Below are positions 1 through 7,260 of a stretch of DNA of 13,411 nucleotides, in pieces. The first letter of the stretch is position 1; the number at the start of each line of letters is the position of its first letter. The stretch covers positions 1 through 13,411 of the forward strand of contig CAZVLM010000016.1 in the NCBI GenBank assembly GCA_964628065.1. Reading direction: 5' to 3'. Position numbers and translations under genes: made by a program. Below the pieces are notes generated by a model. The model saw only the letters and a list, made by a program, of their open reading frames with translations. It was not told the origin of the DNA and did no database searches. Source of the DNA: CAIXMG01 sp964628065. Lineage in GTDB: Bacteria; Patescibacteriota; Minisyncoccia; Phycocordibacterales; UBA1006.

Positions 1-30
1 ATAAAGTCAAGTACCACTCAAAAACCCTTA

Positions 31-39
31 TGATATAAT
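31..39 (+). promoter_or_regulatory. Extended -10 promoter of the gyrA operon
   Basis: TGATATAAT is a TGn-extended consensus -10 element. The usual -10 to +1 distance places transcription start only one or two bases before, or at, the ATG at 49, so the mRNA is expected to be leaderless or nearly so. No good -35 box lies 17 bases upstream, as is common for extended -10 promoters. The window edge hides anything further upstream. Confidence 0.6.
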
Positions 40-48
40 AGTAAAACT

Positions 49-672
49 ATGATTATCACTAACCACGGCAAGCAGTTTTTCAAGGTTCAGACAGGCGATA
101 TGGTCCTCGCTTTCAACCCTATTTCAAAGGAATCAAAGTTCAAAACGAATGGATTTGGTGCAAATATCGCCCTTACAACCATTAATAATATCGACTATAA
201 CGGAACAGATCTCGTAGAATACGCAGGAAAAGTACCATTTGTAATCAATGGCCCCGGAGAATATGAAGTCTCAGATATCATGATTCAAGGCTTTGCCAGT
301 AAAGGAGCTAAAGACCAGATAAATAGCATCTACTACCTAGAATTTGACGGTATCAAAATTCTTTATTTAGGAGCTATGTACCAGTCAGACCTTGCTGTTG
401 AAGTTCGACAGAATATCGGTGATGTAGATATGTTGTTTGTTCCGATTGGAGGGAAGACCGTGCTTGGACCCTCAGCAGCACACAAGCTTGCCGTATCATT
501 CGGACCAAAGGTAATCATTCCCATGGATTACGGATCAGATCAAGAGAAAGATACGCTCAAAGATTTTCTAAAGGAGTCAGGTAATGATAAAGTTGCTCCT
601 GTAGACAAGCTCACGGTGAAACTCAAGGATCTTTCCGGAAAAGAACAAGAAGTTATTGTAATTGAAAGCTAG
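49..672 (+). CDS. MBL-fold protein lacking metal ligands (pseudoenzyme)
   Basis: A 207-residue protein with the layout of the UlaG/UPF0173-like branch of the metallo-beta-lactamase fold. It begins with the beta-rich MIITNHGKQFFKV, has the conserved GPGEYEV turn (residues 68-74), a strand ending LYLGAM (about 104-110), FVPIGG (130-135) and IIPMDYG (156-162). The ligand positions look replaced. Where active relatives have HxHxDH this protein has NIDYNG (47-52); the expected GD after the central strand is GA; the expected IPMH is IPMD. A zinc-dependent hydrolase activity is therefore unlikely. A structural or regulatory role is possible. It is the first gene of an operon with a small membrane protein and gyrA; the next start is 13 bases after its stop. 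There is no signal peptide, so it is cytosolic. Fold assignment is by motif recall; the role is unknown. Confidence 0.8.
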   Translation: MIITNHGKQFFKVQTGDMVLAFNPISKESKFKTNGFGANIALTTINNIDYNGTDLVEYAGKVPFVINGPGEYEVSDIMIQGFASKGAKDQINSIYYLEFDGIKILYLGAMYQSDLAVEVRQNIGDVDMLFVPIGGKTVLGPSAAHKLAVSFGPKVIIPMDYGSDQEKDTLKDFLKESGNDKVAPVDKLTVKLKDLSGKEQEVIVIES

Positions 673-685
673 TAGTATCTCTCTT

Positions 686-991
686 ATGAAAAGAATTCTT
701 CAAAACATTCGTTCGCGACCACCTGAGTTCCGCCTAATAGTAGCGGTGGTTTTGGCATTAATCGTAACCATTCTTATAGGTATCGGATGGGGGATGACAT
801 TTTCACGAAGAGTAAAAAATAATAGTGAGAAAGTTCCGAGTCCTCTTAATGCGCTTGGCGGATCTATAAAAAATGTAATTCAGAATTCAAAAACTGATCA
901 GAAGGATGTGCAGATAATCGACAACTCTACAGCAGGTCCTACCTATCAATCAGCAGAAGATGGAGACGTGATCGAAACAGAAACCAATTAA
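686..991 (+). CDS. Small single-pass membrane protein, unknown function
   Basis: A 101-residue protein that I do not recognise. A short basic N-terminus (MKRILQNIRSR) precedes one strong hydrophobic helix (about residues 17-38, LIVAVVLALIVTILIGIGWG), then basic residues and a polar, low-complexity tail rich in Asn, Ser, Asp and Glu. The pattern fits a membrane anchor, but orientation is ambiguous because both helix flanks are basic. The ATG at 686 is preferred over the in-frame TTG at 662: the TTG would overlap the previous gene and adds only eight polar residues. It lies between the MBL-fold gene and gyrA, with a 7-base gap to gyrA, so the three genes are probably co-transcribed. No Shine-Dalgarno motif precedes it. 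Confidence 0.7.
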   Translation: MKRILQNIRSRPPEFRLIVAVVLALIVTILIGIGWGMTFSRRVKNNSEKVPSPLNALGGSIKNVIQNSKTDQKDVQIIDNSTAGPTYQSAEDGDVIETETN

Positions 992-998
992 TTATTTT

Positions 999-3467
999 AT
1001 GAAGAAAAAAGACGAATCAAAAAACGAAATAGTCGCAGCAGAGCCGCACGTGAATATCATGGCGATGAACATCTCCAAAGAAATGCGAGAGTCTTTTATT
1101 GCGTACTCAATGTCCGTGATCACGCAGCGTGCACTTCCGGATGTTCGCGATGGACTTAAGCCGGTACACCGACGAATCCTTTACGCGATGAGCGAACTGG
1201 GACTTTATTCGAACGCAAAGTTTCGAAAGTCAGCACTCGTAGTCGGAGAGGTGCTCGGTAAGTATCACCCTCATGGAGACGCATCAGTATACGAAGCGCT
1301 CGTAGTACTTGCGCAGGATTTTAAAACTCGCTACCCACTAGTATGGGGCCAAGGAAACTTCGGTTCGATTGATGATGATCCGGCAGCGGCTATGCGATAT
1401 ACCGAAGCCAAGATGTCCAAGATCTCAGGCGAGCTTTTGCGTGACTTGGAAAAGGAAACGGTAGATTTCCGTCCTAACTATGACGCGACCCAGCAGGAGC
1501 CAGTTGTGATGCCAACGGCAGTACCGACCCTTCTTTTGAACGGATCACTTGGAATTGCCGTAGGAATGGCAACAAACATTCCTCCTCATAACTTGTCAGA
1601 AGTCGTTGATGCGACTGTTGCGGCAATTGATAATCCGAAAATAACAAACGAGGATCTCATGGAACACGTGAAGGGTCCAGATTTTCCAACAGGAGGAATT
1701 ATTTATAACAAGAAAGATATTGCGCATGCGTATGCTACAGGACGAGGCCCTGTAACTTGTCGAGGTGAAGCGGAGATTGTAGAGCTTAAAAACGGAAGCT
1801 TTCAGATTGTGATCACATCAACACCTTACCGAGTCGTTCGAAGATTTTTGATAGAGCGAATTGCAGAGCTGGTACAAGAAAAAAAGATTACAGAGCTGAA
1901 GGCGATGCGAGACGAATCTGATAAGGAAACACGCATCGTGCTTGATCTTAAATCTGGAGCTAATCCTCAGAAAGTATTGAATTACTTGTACAAGCACACA
2001 GAGCTCGAAGGGAACTTCAATTACAACATGATTGCGCTCGTTGATGGAACGCCGCAGACGCTTTCACTTAAAGATTTCCTTACGAATTTCATTTCACACC
2101 GACAGGAGGTTGTCAAACGACGAACGGAATTCGATCTCCGAAAGGCGGAAGCTCGCGCGCATATCTTGGAAGGACTTAAAATCGCCCTTGATCATATTGA
2201 TGAAGTAATTAAGTTAATTAAGGCTTCAAAAGATACAACGGACGCGAAAGAAGGATTGATGAAAAAATTCAAGCTTTCAGAAATTCAGGCACTTGCGATT
2301 TTGGATATGAAGCTCCAGAAGCTCGCTGGACTTGAACGAAAGAAGATTGAAGAAGAATTGAAAGAAATTCTTGCGCTCATCAAAGAACTTAAAACATTGC
2401 TTGCCAGCAAGGAAAAGATGCTCGCGGTTATTCGAGCCGAACTCATTGAAATTAAGGCTAAGTATGGCGATGAGCGAAGAACTCGTGTTGTTGCAAAAGC
2501 CGTTACAAGTATTTCAGATGAGGACTTAATTCCTGATACAAATGCCGCACTGGTATATACCGCTGGCGGATATATCAAGAGAACAGATCCATCAGAATAC
2601 CGAGCACAGAAGCGAGGAGGAGTTGGAGTGGTAGACCTTGATACGAAAGAAGAAGATGTGGTAACGCACCTTCTTACCGCAAGCACTCACAGTGATTTGT
2701 TATTCTTCACAGACCTTGGAAAGGTATATCAGATGAAAATGTACGACATTCCAGAAGGGCGACGCGCTACGAAAGGAAAGTCGATCATGAACTTTATCGA
2801 CCTTAAGGATTCTGAAAAAGTAACATCTATTCTTGCAGTGCCGAAGGGTGCTGATATCAAGGAAAAATCACTCTTCTTTGTAACGAAGCAGGGAACCATT
2901 AAGAAAGTTCCTGCCGACAGTTTCTCTGCGGTACGACGATCTGGACTTATCGCGATCGGACTTCACGATGGCGATACACTCCTTGGAACCATGATGACCC
3001 AGAAGGGTGACAGCGTATGTCTTGTCACCGCTGACGGACAATCGATCCGATTTGCAGAGTCAGATGTTCGCGATATGGGACGAGCTGCAGCGGGAGTTCG
3101 AGGAATCGACTTAAGCAAGGGAGACGTGGTTGTTGGGCTCGGTGTTGTTTCGAAAGATATGAAGAATCCTACGCTTATGGTTATGTCTGATCATGGATTT
3201 GGTAAACGAACAGAAATGGAAGAATACAAAATCCAAAAGCGAGGAGGATCAGGCATCAAAACAGCAAACGTAACTGATAAAACAGGTGCGATTGTCGGAG
3301 CTAAAATCGTAACAGATGATCATTCTGAGCTTATTGCAATTTCTGCGAAGTCTCAGGTAATCCGAACCGAACTTGAATCCATTCCAGTACTTTCTCGCGC
3401 AACGCAAGGCGTTCGCGTGATGAAACTACGGGAAGGGGATCGATTGGCAAGTCTTACATTGTTATAA
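999..3467 (+). CDS. gyrA: DNA gyrase subunit A
   Basis: Type IIA topoisomerase subunit A (822 residues, normal length), which breaks and rejoins DNA during ATP-driven negative supercoiling together with GyrB (not in the window). The breakage-reunion domain shows RALPDVRDGLKPVHRRIL (44-61), the helix with KYHPHGDASVYE (88-99), GQGNFGSIDDDPAAAMRYTE (117-136) with catalytic Tyr134 after Arg133, and the NGSLGIAVGMATNIPPHN stretch (181-198). A coiled-coil region (about 365-490) is followed by a C-terminal beta-pinwheel with a GyrA-box-like QKRGGVG (537-543) and a second copy, QKRGGSG (746-752). The box identifies it as GyrA rather than ParC, although its seventh-position context lacks the usual extra basic residue. 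Relative to E. coli, Ser83 is Ala95 and Asp87 is Glu99. Codon use is rich in CGA for Arg. It is third in the operon and is followed by a strong terminator. Confidence 0.96.
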   Translation: MKKKDESKNEIVAAEPHVNIMAMNISKEMRESFIAYSMSVITQRALPDVRDGLKPVHRRILYAMSELGLYSNAKFRKSALVVGEVLGKYHPHGDASVYEALVVLAQDFKTRYPLVWGQGNFGSIDDDPAAAMRYTEAKMSKISGELLRDLEKETVDFRPNYDATQQEPVVMPTAVPTLLLNGSLGIAVGMATNIPPHNLSEVVDATVAAIDNPKITNEDLMEHVKGPDFPTGGIIYNKKDIAHAYATGRGPVTCRGEAEIVELKNGSFQIVITSTPYRVVRRFLIERIAELVQEKKITELKAMRDESDKETRIVLDLKSGANPQKVLNYLYKHTELEGNFNYNMIALVDGTPQTLSLKDFLTNFISHRQEVVKRRTEFDLRKAEARAHILEGLKIALDHIDEVIKLIKASKDTTDAKEGLMKKFKLSEIQALAILDMKLQKLAGLERKKIEEELKEILALIKELKTLLASKEKMLAVIRAELIEIKAKYGDERRTRVVAKAVTSISDEDLIPDTNAALVYTAGGYIKRTDPSEYRAQKRGGVGVVDLDTKEEDVVTHLLTASTHSDLLFFTDLGKVYQMKMYDIPEGRRATKGKSIMNFIDLKDSEKVTSILAVPKGADIKEKSLFFVTKQGTIKKVPADSFSAVRRSGLIAIGLHDGDTLLGTMMTQKGDSVCLVTADGQSIRFAESDVRDMGRAAAGVRGIDLSKGDVVVGLGVVSKDMKNPTLMVMSDHGFGKRTEMEEYKIQKRGGSGIKTANVTDKTGAIVGAKIVTDDHSELIAISAKSQVIRTELESIPVLSRATQGVRVMKLREGDRLASLTLL

Positions 3468-3493
3468 GATAGCACCCAGTCTCTTCTAGCGAT

Positions 3494-3518
3494 AAACCCC
3501 CTCTTTTTGAGGGGGTTT
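3494..3518 (+). terminator. Intrinsic terminator after gyrA
   Basis: A perfect 10-bp stem (AAACCCCCTC with GAGGGGGTTT) closes a five-T loop, starting 27 bases after the gyrA stop. The stem ends in TTT followed by a broken T-rich tract (CAGTTTTCTT). It separates the gyrA operon from the promoter that starts at 3527. Confidence 0.85.
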
Positions 3519-3526
3519 CAGTTTTC

Positions 3527-3556
3527 TTGACAAGAATATTCGATTTAGAGTATGCT
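3527..3556 (+). promoter_or_regulatory. Sigma70-type promoter of the 3614 gene
   Basis: TTGACA (3527-3532) and TATGCT (3551-3556) are separated by 18 bases and lie just after the gyrA terminator. Transcription would start near 3563, giving a leader of about 50 bases before the ATG at 3614. The leader has no Shine-Dalgarno motif. Confidence 0.7.
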
Positions 3557-3613
3557 GGGATGGTATTAGCCTAATCGAGTATCTACAAGTTTTCATTTAG
3601 ATTCTTATTTATT

Positions 3614-3964
3614 ATGAGTAATTCATACGAGGCTGTAAAGCCTTCACTTACAAACCAAGAGCTTACCAACGAATTAAAACGAGGAGCGCGCAAATTTGAT
3701 GAAATTGCTCCTTTTATTAAGGGTGGTCAGGAAATTAAAAATAACCAAGTGGTAAAGCCAATGACATGGAACGAGAACGCGGGAGTACTTATCTTTTCTG
3801 ATGAAAACGGTGAGACTTATGTAAACCATAGTGAAAAACTTCGTGCGGATCTGCTTAAGTCACGTGATTATATAAAAGACGAGCAGCTAGGAGTTCCCAA
3901 TCTTAATGAGGCGGGTACATGGCCTAATGCTCAATCTTGGGAAAATTGGAATACTAGTAATTAA
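3614..3964 (+). CDS. Conserved-looking hypothetical protein, 116 residues
   Basis: I do not recognise a family. The protein is soluble, with no signal peptide or membrane helix. The N-terminal half is helical and charged (TNQELTNELKRGARKFDEIA, about 13-32). The middle has an alternating pattern suggesting beta strands (VVKPMTWNENAGVLIFSDEN), and the C-terminus is Trp- and Asn-rich (WPNAQSWENWNTSN). The open frame sits between a recognisable promoter and a perfect terminator, starting 58 bases after the -10 box, which strongly supports a real monocistronic gene. No Shine-Dalgarno sequence precedes the ATG (TTATTATG context, as for other genes here). It lies between the gyrA operon and the methyltransferase/pilin operon without being part of either. 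Cytosolic; function unknown. Confidence 0.8.
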   Translation: MSNSYEAVKPSLTNQELTNELKRGARKFDEIAPFIKGGQEIKNNQVVKPMTWNENAGVLIFSDENGETYVNHSEKLRADLLKSRDYIKDEQLGVPNLNEAGTWPNAQSWENWNTSN

Positions 3965-3966
3965 GC

Positions 3967-4002
3967 AACTAAAAAAGCGAGAAATTCCTCGCTTTTTTAG
4001 TT
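3967..4002 (+). terminator. Perfect 15-bp stem terminator
   Basis: AACTAAAAAAGCGAG (3967-3981) pairs perfectly with 3988-4002 around a six-base AAATTC loop. The stem includes an A6/T6 tract, so it can also terminate from the opposite strand. It begins three bases after the stop codon at 3964 and lies only 10 bases before the next -10 element. Confidence 0.9.
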
Positions 4003-4011
4003 GATGTATTT

Positions 4012-4017
4012 TATAAT
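4012..4017 (+). promoter_or_regulatory. -10 element directly before the methyltransferase ATG
   Basis: A perfect TATAAT lies six bases before the ATG at 4024, so the transcript would begin at or within a base or two of the start codon (leaderless). No convincing -35 box is visible; the expected region falls inside the preceding terminator stem. It is the only visible promoter for the 4024-9143 operon start. Confidence 0.5.
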
Positions 4018-4023
4018 AAGCTT

Positions 4024-4557
4024 ATGTTTTCAGATCCTAATACCATCGTTCCACAATTACACATTCAGCTAGGTGCTTCCGTTGCAGATCTCGGCGCGGG
4101 GACGGGCGCCTATTCACTTGCACTAGCAAAAGCAGTTGGCCCTTCAGGAAAAGTCTATGCGTGCGAAGTGCAAAAAGACATGCTTACTCGTTTGGAAAAT
4201 GACGCCCGTGAGCGGGGAGCTACCAATATCCAGGCGGTGCTTTCAAATATTGAAGCGCACCTCGGGACAAAGTTGCGCGATCAGTCAATCGACTGGGTCA
4301 TCATAGCCAATGTGCTTTTCCAAGCCGAAGACAGAGACGGCCTTATTAAAGAGGTTTCAAGAATTCTGAAACCGTCAGGCTCGGTACTTTTGGTAGATTG
4401 GATGGAAAGTTTCGGAAACCTTGGACCGCATCCAAAAGATGTTATTACGGCAGTAGACGCAGAAAAGAAGTTTGCTGAAGCAGGATTCAAGAAATCGCCG
4501 CAAGCGATCCATGCCGGCTCTCACCATTACGGGATTATTTTTAAGAAAACATTATGA
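4024..4557 (+). CDS. Class I SAM-dependent methyltransferase
   Basis: A 177-residue protein with a Rossmann-type methyltransferase core. Motif I is VADLGAGTGAYS (20-31), the SAM-binding glycine loop. The acidic residue of motif II is Glu48 (VYACEVQ), motif IV is around DWVIIANVLFQ (90-100), and motif V/VI is RILKPSGSVLLVDW (113-126). This resembles UbiE/MenG-like and arsenite-methyltransferase-like domains, but it is short and has no extra substrate domain, so the substrate cannot be named. The C-terminus (AGSHHYGIIFKK) is the usual last strand. It has no signal peptide or membrane helix and is cytosolic. Its TGA overlaps the next ATG (ATGA), which implies translational coupling with the solute-binding protein. 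It is first in the envelope operon. A role in modifying an envelope component is possible but not shown. Confidence 0.88.
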   Translation: MFSDPNTIVPQLHIQLGASVADLGAGTGAYSLALAKAVGPSGKVYACEVQKDMLTRLENDARERGATNIQAVLSNIEAHLGTKLRDQSIDWVIIANVLFQAEDRDGLIKEVSRILKPSGSVLLVDWMESFGNLGPHPKDVITAVDAEKKFAEAGFKKSPQAIHAGSHHYGIIFKKTL

Positions 4558-5882
4558 AAAATACCTCACCCCTTCAAATAGGAATTTACGTTGCTTGCGG
4601 AATCGGGATTGTGTTAGCGGTGGCAATTTTTTCAGGTAAGTTACCAATCGGAAAAGCTAAAGACGAAGGACTAAAGGGAACCGTGGTTATGTGGGGAACA
4701 CTTCCGTCGCAGGTAGTTCGCGAATATGCGGCCGCATCACTTGAAGCTACCCCCGATGTGCGTGTTACCTATGTTCAAAAAGATAGTGCAAATTTTCAGT
4801 CAGATCTCGTCAATGCCCTTGCTTCAGGAGCAGGACCTGATCTTGTTATTGTAAGTCCCGCTGATGTGATCGTAAACAAGGATCGACTCCTTGCTATTCC
4901 GTTTACAAGTCTACCGCTTCAAACATTCAAAGACACATTCGTAGATCAGGCCAGTCTTTTTGTGCGTGCCGACGGTATTCTTGCATTGCCAATGGTTATT
5001 GATCCGCTCGTTATGTACTATAATCGCGACCTCCTTACGTCGTCTTTTGCGGTAAAACCGCCTACAACTTGGGATGAAGTGGTACTGCTTAATAAGCAAT
5101 TGACAAAAAAAGATGATGCAGGCGCCCTTTCTGTTGAGACGGTTGCTATGGGTACCTTTGATAACATCCTTCATGCTAAAGAGATACTAACCATGATAAC
5201 GCTTCAAGCAGGCGGAACCATTATTGGATTTGACGAAAACTCAAAAAAATATATCTCAACACTCTCTTATACGGCACGCGACACAGGAAACCCTTTTGCA
5301 ACAGCGCTTGCCCTTTATTCAAGTTTTTCAAACAGTGGTGACAGTGATCATTATTCATGGAATGCGAGTTTACCCCTTGATTCCAATCAATTTATCGCAG
5401 GGAAGCTGGGGTTGTATTTCGGCTACGGAAGTGAGCTGCTGAACATTAGAAAGAAAAACCCTAACCTTAATTTTGATGTCGCCATGGTTCCACAATCAGC
5501 ACGTCGTCCAACAAAAGTTGTGTATGGAAAAATGATGGGAATTGCTGTCACGAAAATGTCGAAACAGATCCCGCTTTCTGTGACGGTTGCCAATGCATTA
5601 ACTCAAAAGTCAGCAATAGAACTCTATTTAAAATCCGACGCAACATTAGCGCCTGCTCGCAAGGATATTCTTTCACAAATTCCAGGCGATGATGCTATTC
5701 GGTCACTTATTTATAAATCCGCCATCATTTCTAAAAGTTTCCTTGATCCTGATTACGCTCAAACGGCATCATTGTTTAAAAGGGTTATTGACCAAATTAA
5801 TTCAGGACTTTCGAATCCTGATGCGAGCGTACTTACGGCCGAGGCGCTCATGAAAAATATTCTTGATAAAGTTCAGAACTAA
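4554..5882 (+). CDS. Membrane-anchored extracellular solute-binding protein
   Basis: A 442-residue protein of the family 1 solute-binding fold. An uncleaved-looking N-terminal helix (about 9-28, IGIYVACGIGIVLAVAIFSG) is followed by the first strand GTVVMWGTLP, a segment typical of the family (FQSDLVNALASGAGPDLVIV), the hinge-like ILALPMVIDPLVMYYNRDLL and PPTTWDEVV. These are hallmarks of sugar- or peptide-binding subunits of ABC importers. There is no lipobox, so it is tethered by a transmembrane helix facing outward. No permease or ATPase gene lies nearby; instead it is coupled to a methyltransferase (ATGA overlap upstream) and followed after 9 bases by a pilin-like fusion gene. It may therefore bind a ligand for an envelope machine rather than serve a classical importer. 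The ligand is unknown. Confidence 0.85.
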   Translation: MKNTSPLQIGIYVACGIGIVLAVAIFSGKLPIGKAKDEGLKGTVVMWGTLPSQVVREYAAASLEATPDVRVTYVQKDSANFQSDLVNALASGAGPDLVIVSPADVIVNKDRLLAIPFTSLPLQTFKDTFVDQASLFVRADGILALPMVIDPLVMYYNRDLLTSSFAVKPPTTWDEVVLLNKQLTKKDDAGALSVETVAMGTFDNILHAKEILTMITLQAGGTIIGFDENSKKYISTLSYTARDTGNPFATALALYSSFSNSGDSDHYSWNASLPLDSNQFIAGKLGLYFGYGSELLNIRKKNPNLNFDVAMVPQSARRPTKVVYGKMMGIAVTKMSKQIPLSVTVANALTQKSAIELYLKSDATLAPARKDILSQIPGDDAIRSLIYKSAIISKSFLDPDYAQTASLFKRVIDQINSGLSNPDASVLTAEALMKNILDKVQN

Positions 5883-5891
5883 CTTACTTTC

Positions 5892-7247
5892 ATGAAATCA
5901 TTAACAAAAATTTTAGTAATAGCATTATTAGGAATACTGAGTATTCCTCTTTTGGCGTCAGCAGCTGCATCTATTGAAGTAACCAGTACTACTGTGAATC
6001 CGTTGGGAGTAAAAGTCGAATTTTCATTGACTGGACACCCAAACCAGAAGACAAAAATTTACGCATCAGTAGCAAAGGTAGAAAACGGATCATGGATTAA
6101 ACGTGATATCTACCTCCTTGAGGTGGCACCAACCGATCCAAGCCCTGTTGAGTTCGATGTTATTTTCAATAAAACAGATTTAGGATTACAAGAAGGAAAA
6201 ACCTATGTTTACTATTTGGCCGACAAAGGTTCAGAGCCTCTTAACTACTTAACCAATCCTAAGTGTTTTAATCTTGGAGGTGAGGTGCCATGCAGTACGC
6301 CCTCAACACCTACTCCAAGCAACGGAGATGACATTTACTATGGACAAACTACAACCCCAACAGCTCCAGCAAGTAGTACTACACCTGCTACCCCTACAGC
6401 CCCTGCCACAACAACAATCCCATCAACAACGACGCCAACCGTACCATCGAACCCTACGGGAACCTATCAGGCGCCACCACAGACATTTGGAGGTATTAGT
6501 GTAACGTTTCCACGAGAAAGCCAAATTATCAACGAAACAAACGCGGAGATTCACGGCATTGTTTCTGCGTTGATTATTGTTCCTGTAGAATTATCATTTG
6601 TATCAGGAATCGCAGGTAAACCACTCGGTAATGCTCAGTCATTGCTTAGCACGACACTGATGCCAGGACAGAATAAGCCAATTACCATGAAGTTTACAGG
6701 TCTCAATGCGGGAACTTCTTATTACTTTGTACTTAAAAATAAGAAGACAAACGCGCAATCGTACGCAATCTATTTCACAACCCCTGGGGGTGCAACTAAC
6801 GAACGCGCTATGTTTGCAGGTAAAACGCTTGGTGGCCAAGAGGCTCCGCCTGATATTGTGTTTGAAGACAAAGTTTCCGATAAGGGGATTGTGCCTAAAT
6901 GCGGACGTAGCGCAGGTCCAAATGTCCCTGTTGAAGAAACGCGCATGTGCGGATTTAAAGACTTCATGCAGCTTGTTGCAAATATTATCAATTTTGCACT
7001 TATAATCATTGGGCCTATCATCGCAGTATTTCTTATGTATACCGGCGTGATGATAATTATTTACGGAAAGAAATCAGATCCGACAGAAGAAGTAATGAAA
7101 AAACTTAAAAAGTACAAGGAGCAATTCTTCAGAATCGGACTCGGCATTATCATTATCATTTTCGCATGGACCATTATTGCTACCATCCTTCGCGAGCTCG
7201 GAGTGAAGCCAAATTATATTATGCTCGACCTTTTCAGCGGAAATTAG
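5892..7247 (+). CDS. Exported Ig-like/VirB2-like pilin fusion protein 1
   Basis: A 451-residue exported protein. A signal peptide (1 to about 25, ending ASAAA) precedes a beta-rich Ig-like domain (about 27-134) containing GSWIKRDI, YVYYLAD and a C-x8-C pair (Cys125, Cys134). Next comes SNGDDIYYGQTT (143-154), a Thr/Pro/Ala linker (about 153-195), and a second beta domain resembling fibronectin III (about 200-297, ending SYYFVLKNKKTNAQSYAIYF). Another Cys pair (337, 353) leads to two hydrophobic helices (about 363-391 and 414-436) separated by a basic loop (KKSDPTEEVMKKLKKYKEQ). This two-helix module looks like VirB2/TrbC-type pilins of Patescibacteria. The next gene encodes a paralogue with the same first domain. 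It starts 9 bases after the solute-binding protein. Probable surface or pilus-tip subunit; this role is inferred. Confidence 0.78.
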   Translation: MKSLTKILVIALLGILSIPLLASAAASIEVTSTTVNPLGVKVEFSLTGHPNQKTKIYASVAKVENGSWIKRDIYLLEVAPTDPSPVEFDVIFNKTDLGLQEGKTYVYYLADKGSEPLNYLTNPKCFNLGGEVPCSTPSTPTPSNGDDIYYGQTTTPTAPASSTTPATPTAPATTTIPSTTTPTVPSNPTGTYQAPPQTFGGISVTFPRESQIINETNAEIHGIVSALIIVPVELSFVSGIAGKPLGNAQSLLSTTLMPGQNKPITMKFTGLNAGTSYYFVLKNKKTNAQSYAIYFTTPGGATNERAMFAGKTLGGQEAPPDIVFEDKVSDKGIVPKCGRSAGPNVPVEETRMCGFKDFMQLVANIINFALIIIGPIIAVFLMYTGVMIIIYGKKSDPTEEVMKKLKKYKEQFFRIGLGIIIIIFAWTIIATILRELGVKPNYIMLDLFSGN

Positions 7248-7253
7248 TACAAT
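7248..7253 (+). promoter_or_regulatory. Possible internal -10 element
   Basis: TACAAT begins directly after the stop codon of the upstream gene and ends seven bases before the ATG at 7261, the same geometry as the -10 boxes at 34 and 4012. No -35 is evident. It may be an internal leaderless promoter, or chance in an AT-rich gap of 13 bases. Confidence 0.3.
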
Positions 7254-7260
7254 ACTTATT

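Noticed and set aside
662..685. TTG start extending the small membrane protein upstream
   Set aside because: It would overlap the previous gene and add eight polar residues before a typical MKR-basic membrane anchor; the ATG at 686 fits the T-rich start context of the other genes.
2285..2686. 133-residue minus-strand open frame inside gyrA
   Set aside because: It lies wholly within the conserved gyrA coding sequence, has a biased Ser/Arg composition typical of an antisense shadow, and no promoter of its own.
6274..6504. Gln/Pro/Arg-rich frame within the first fusion gene
   Set aside because: It is the Thr/Pro linker read in another frame; low complexity explains the open frame.
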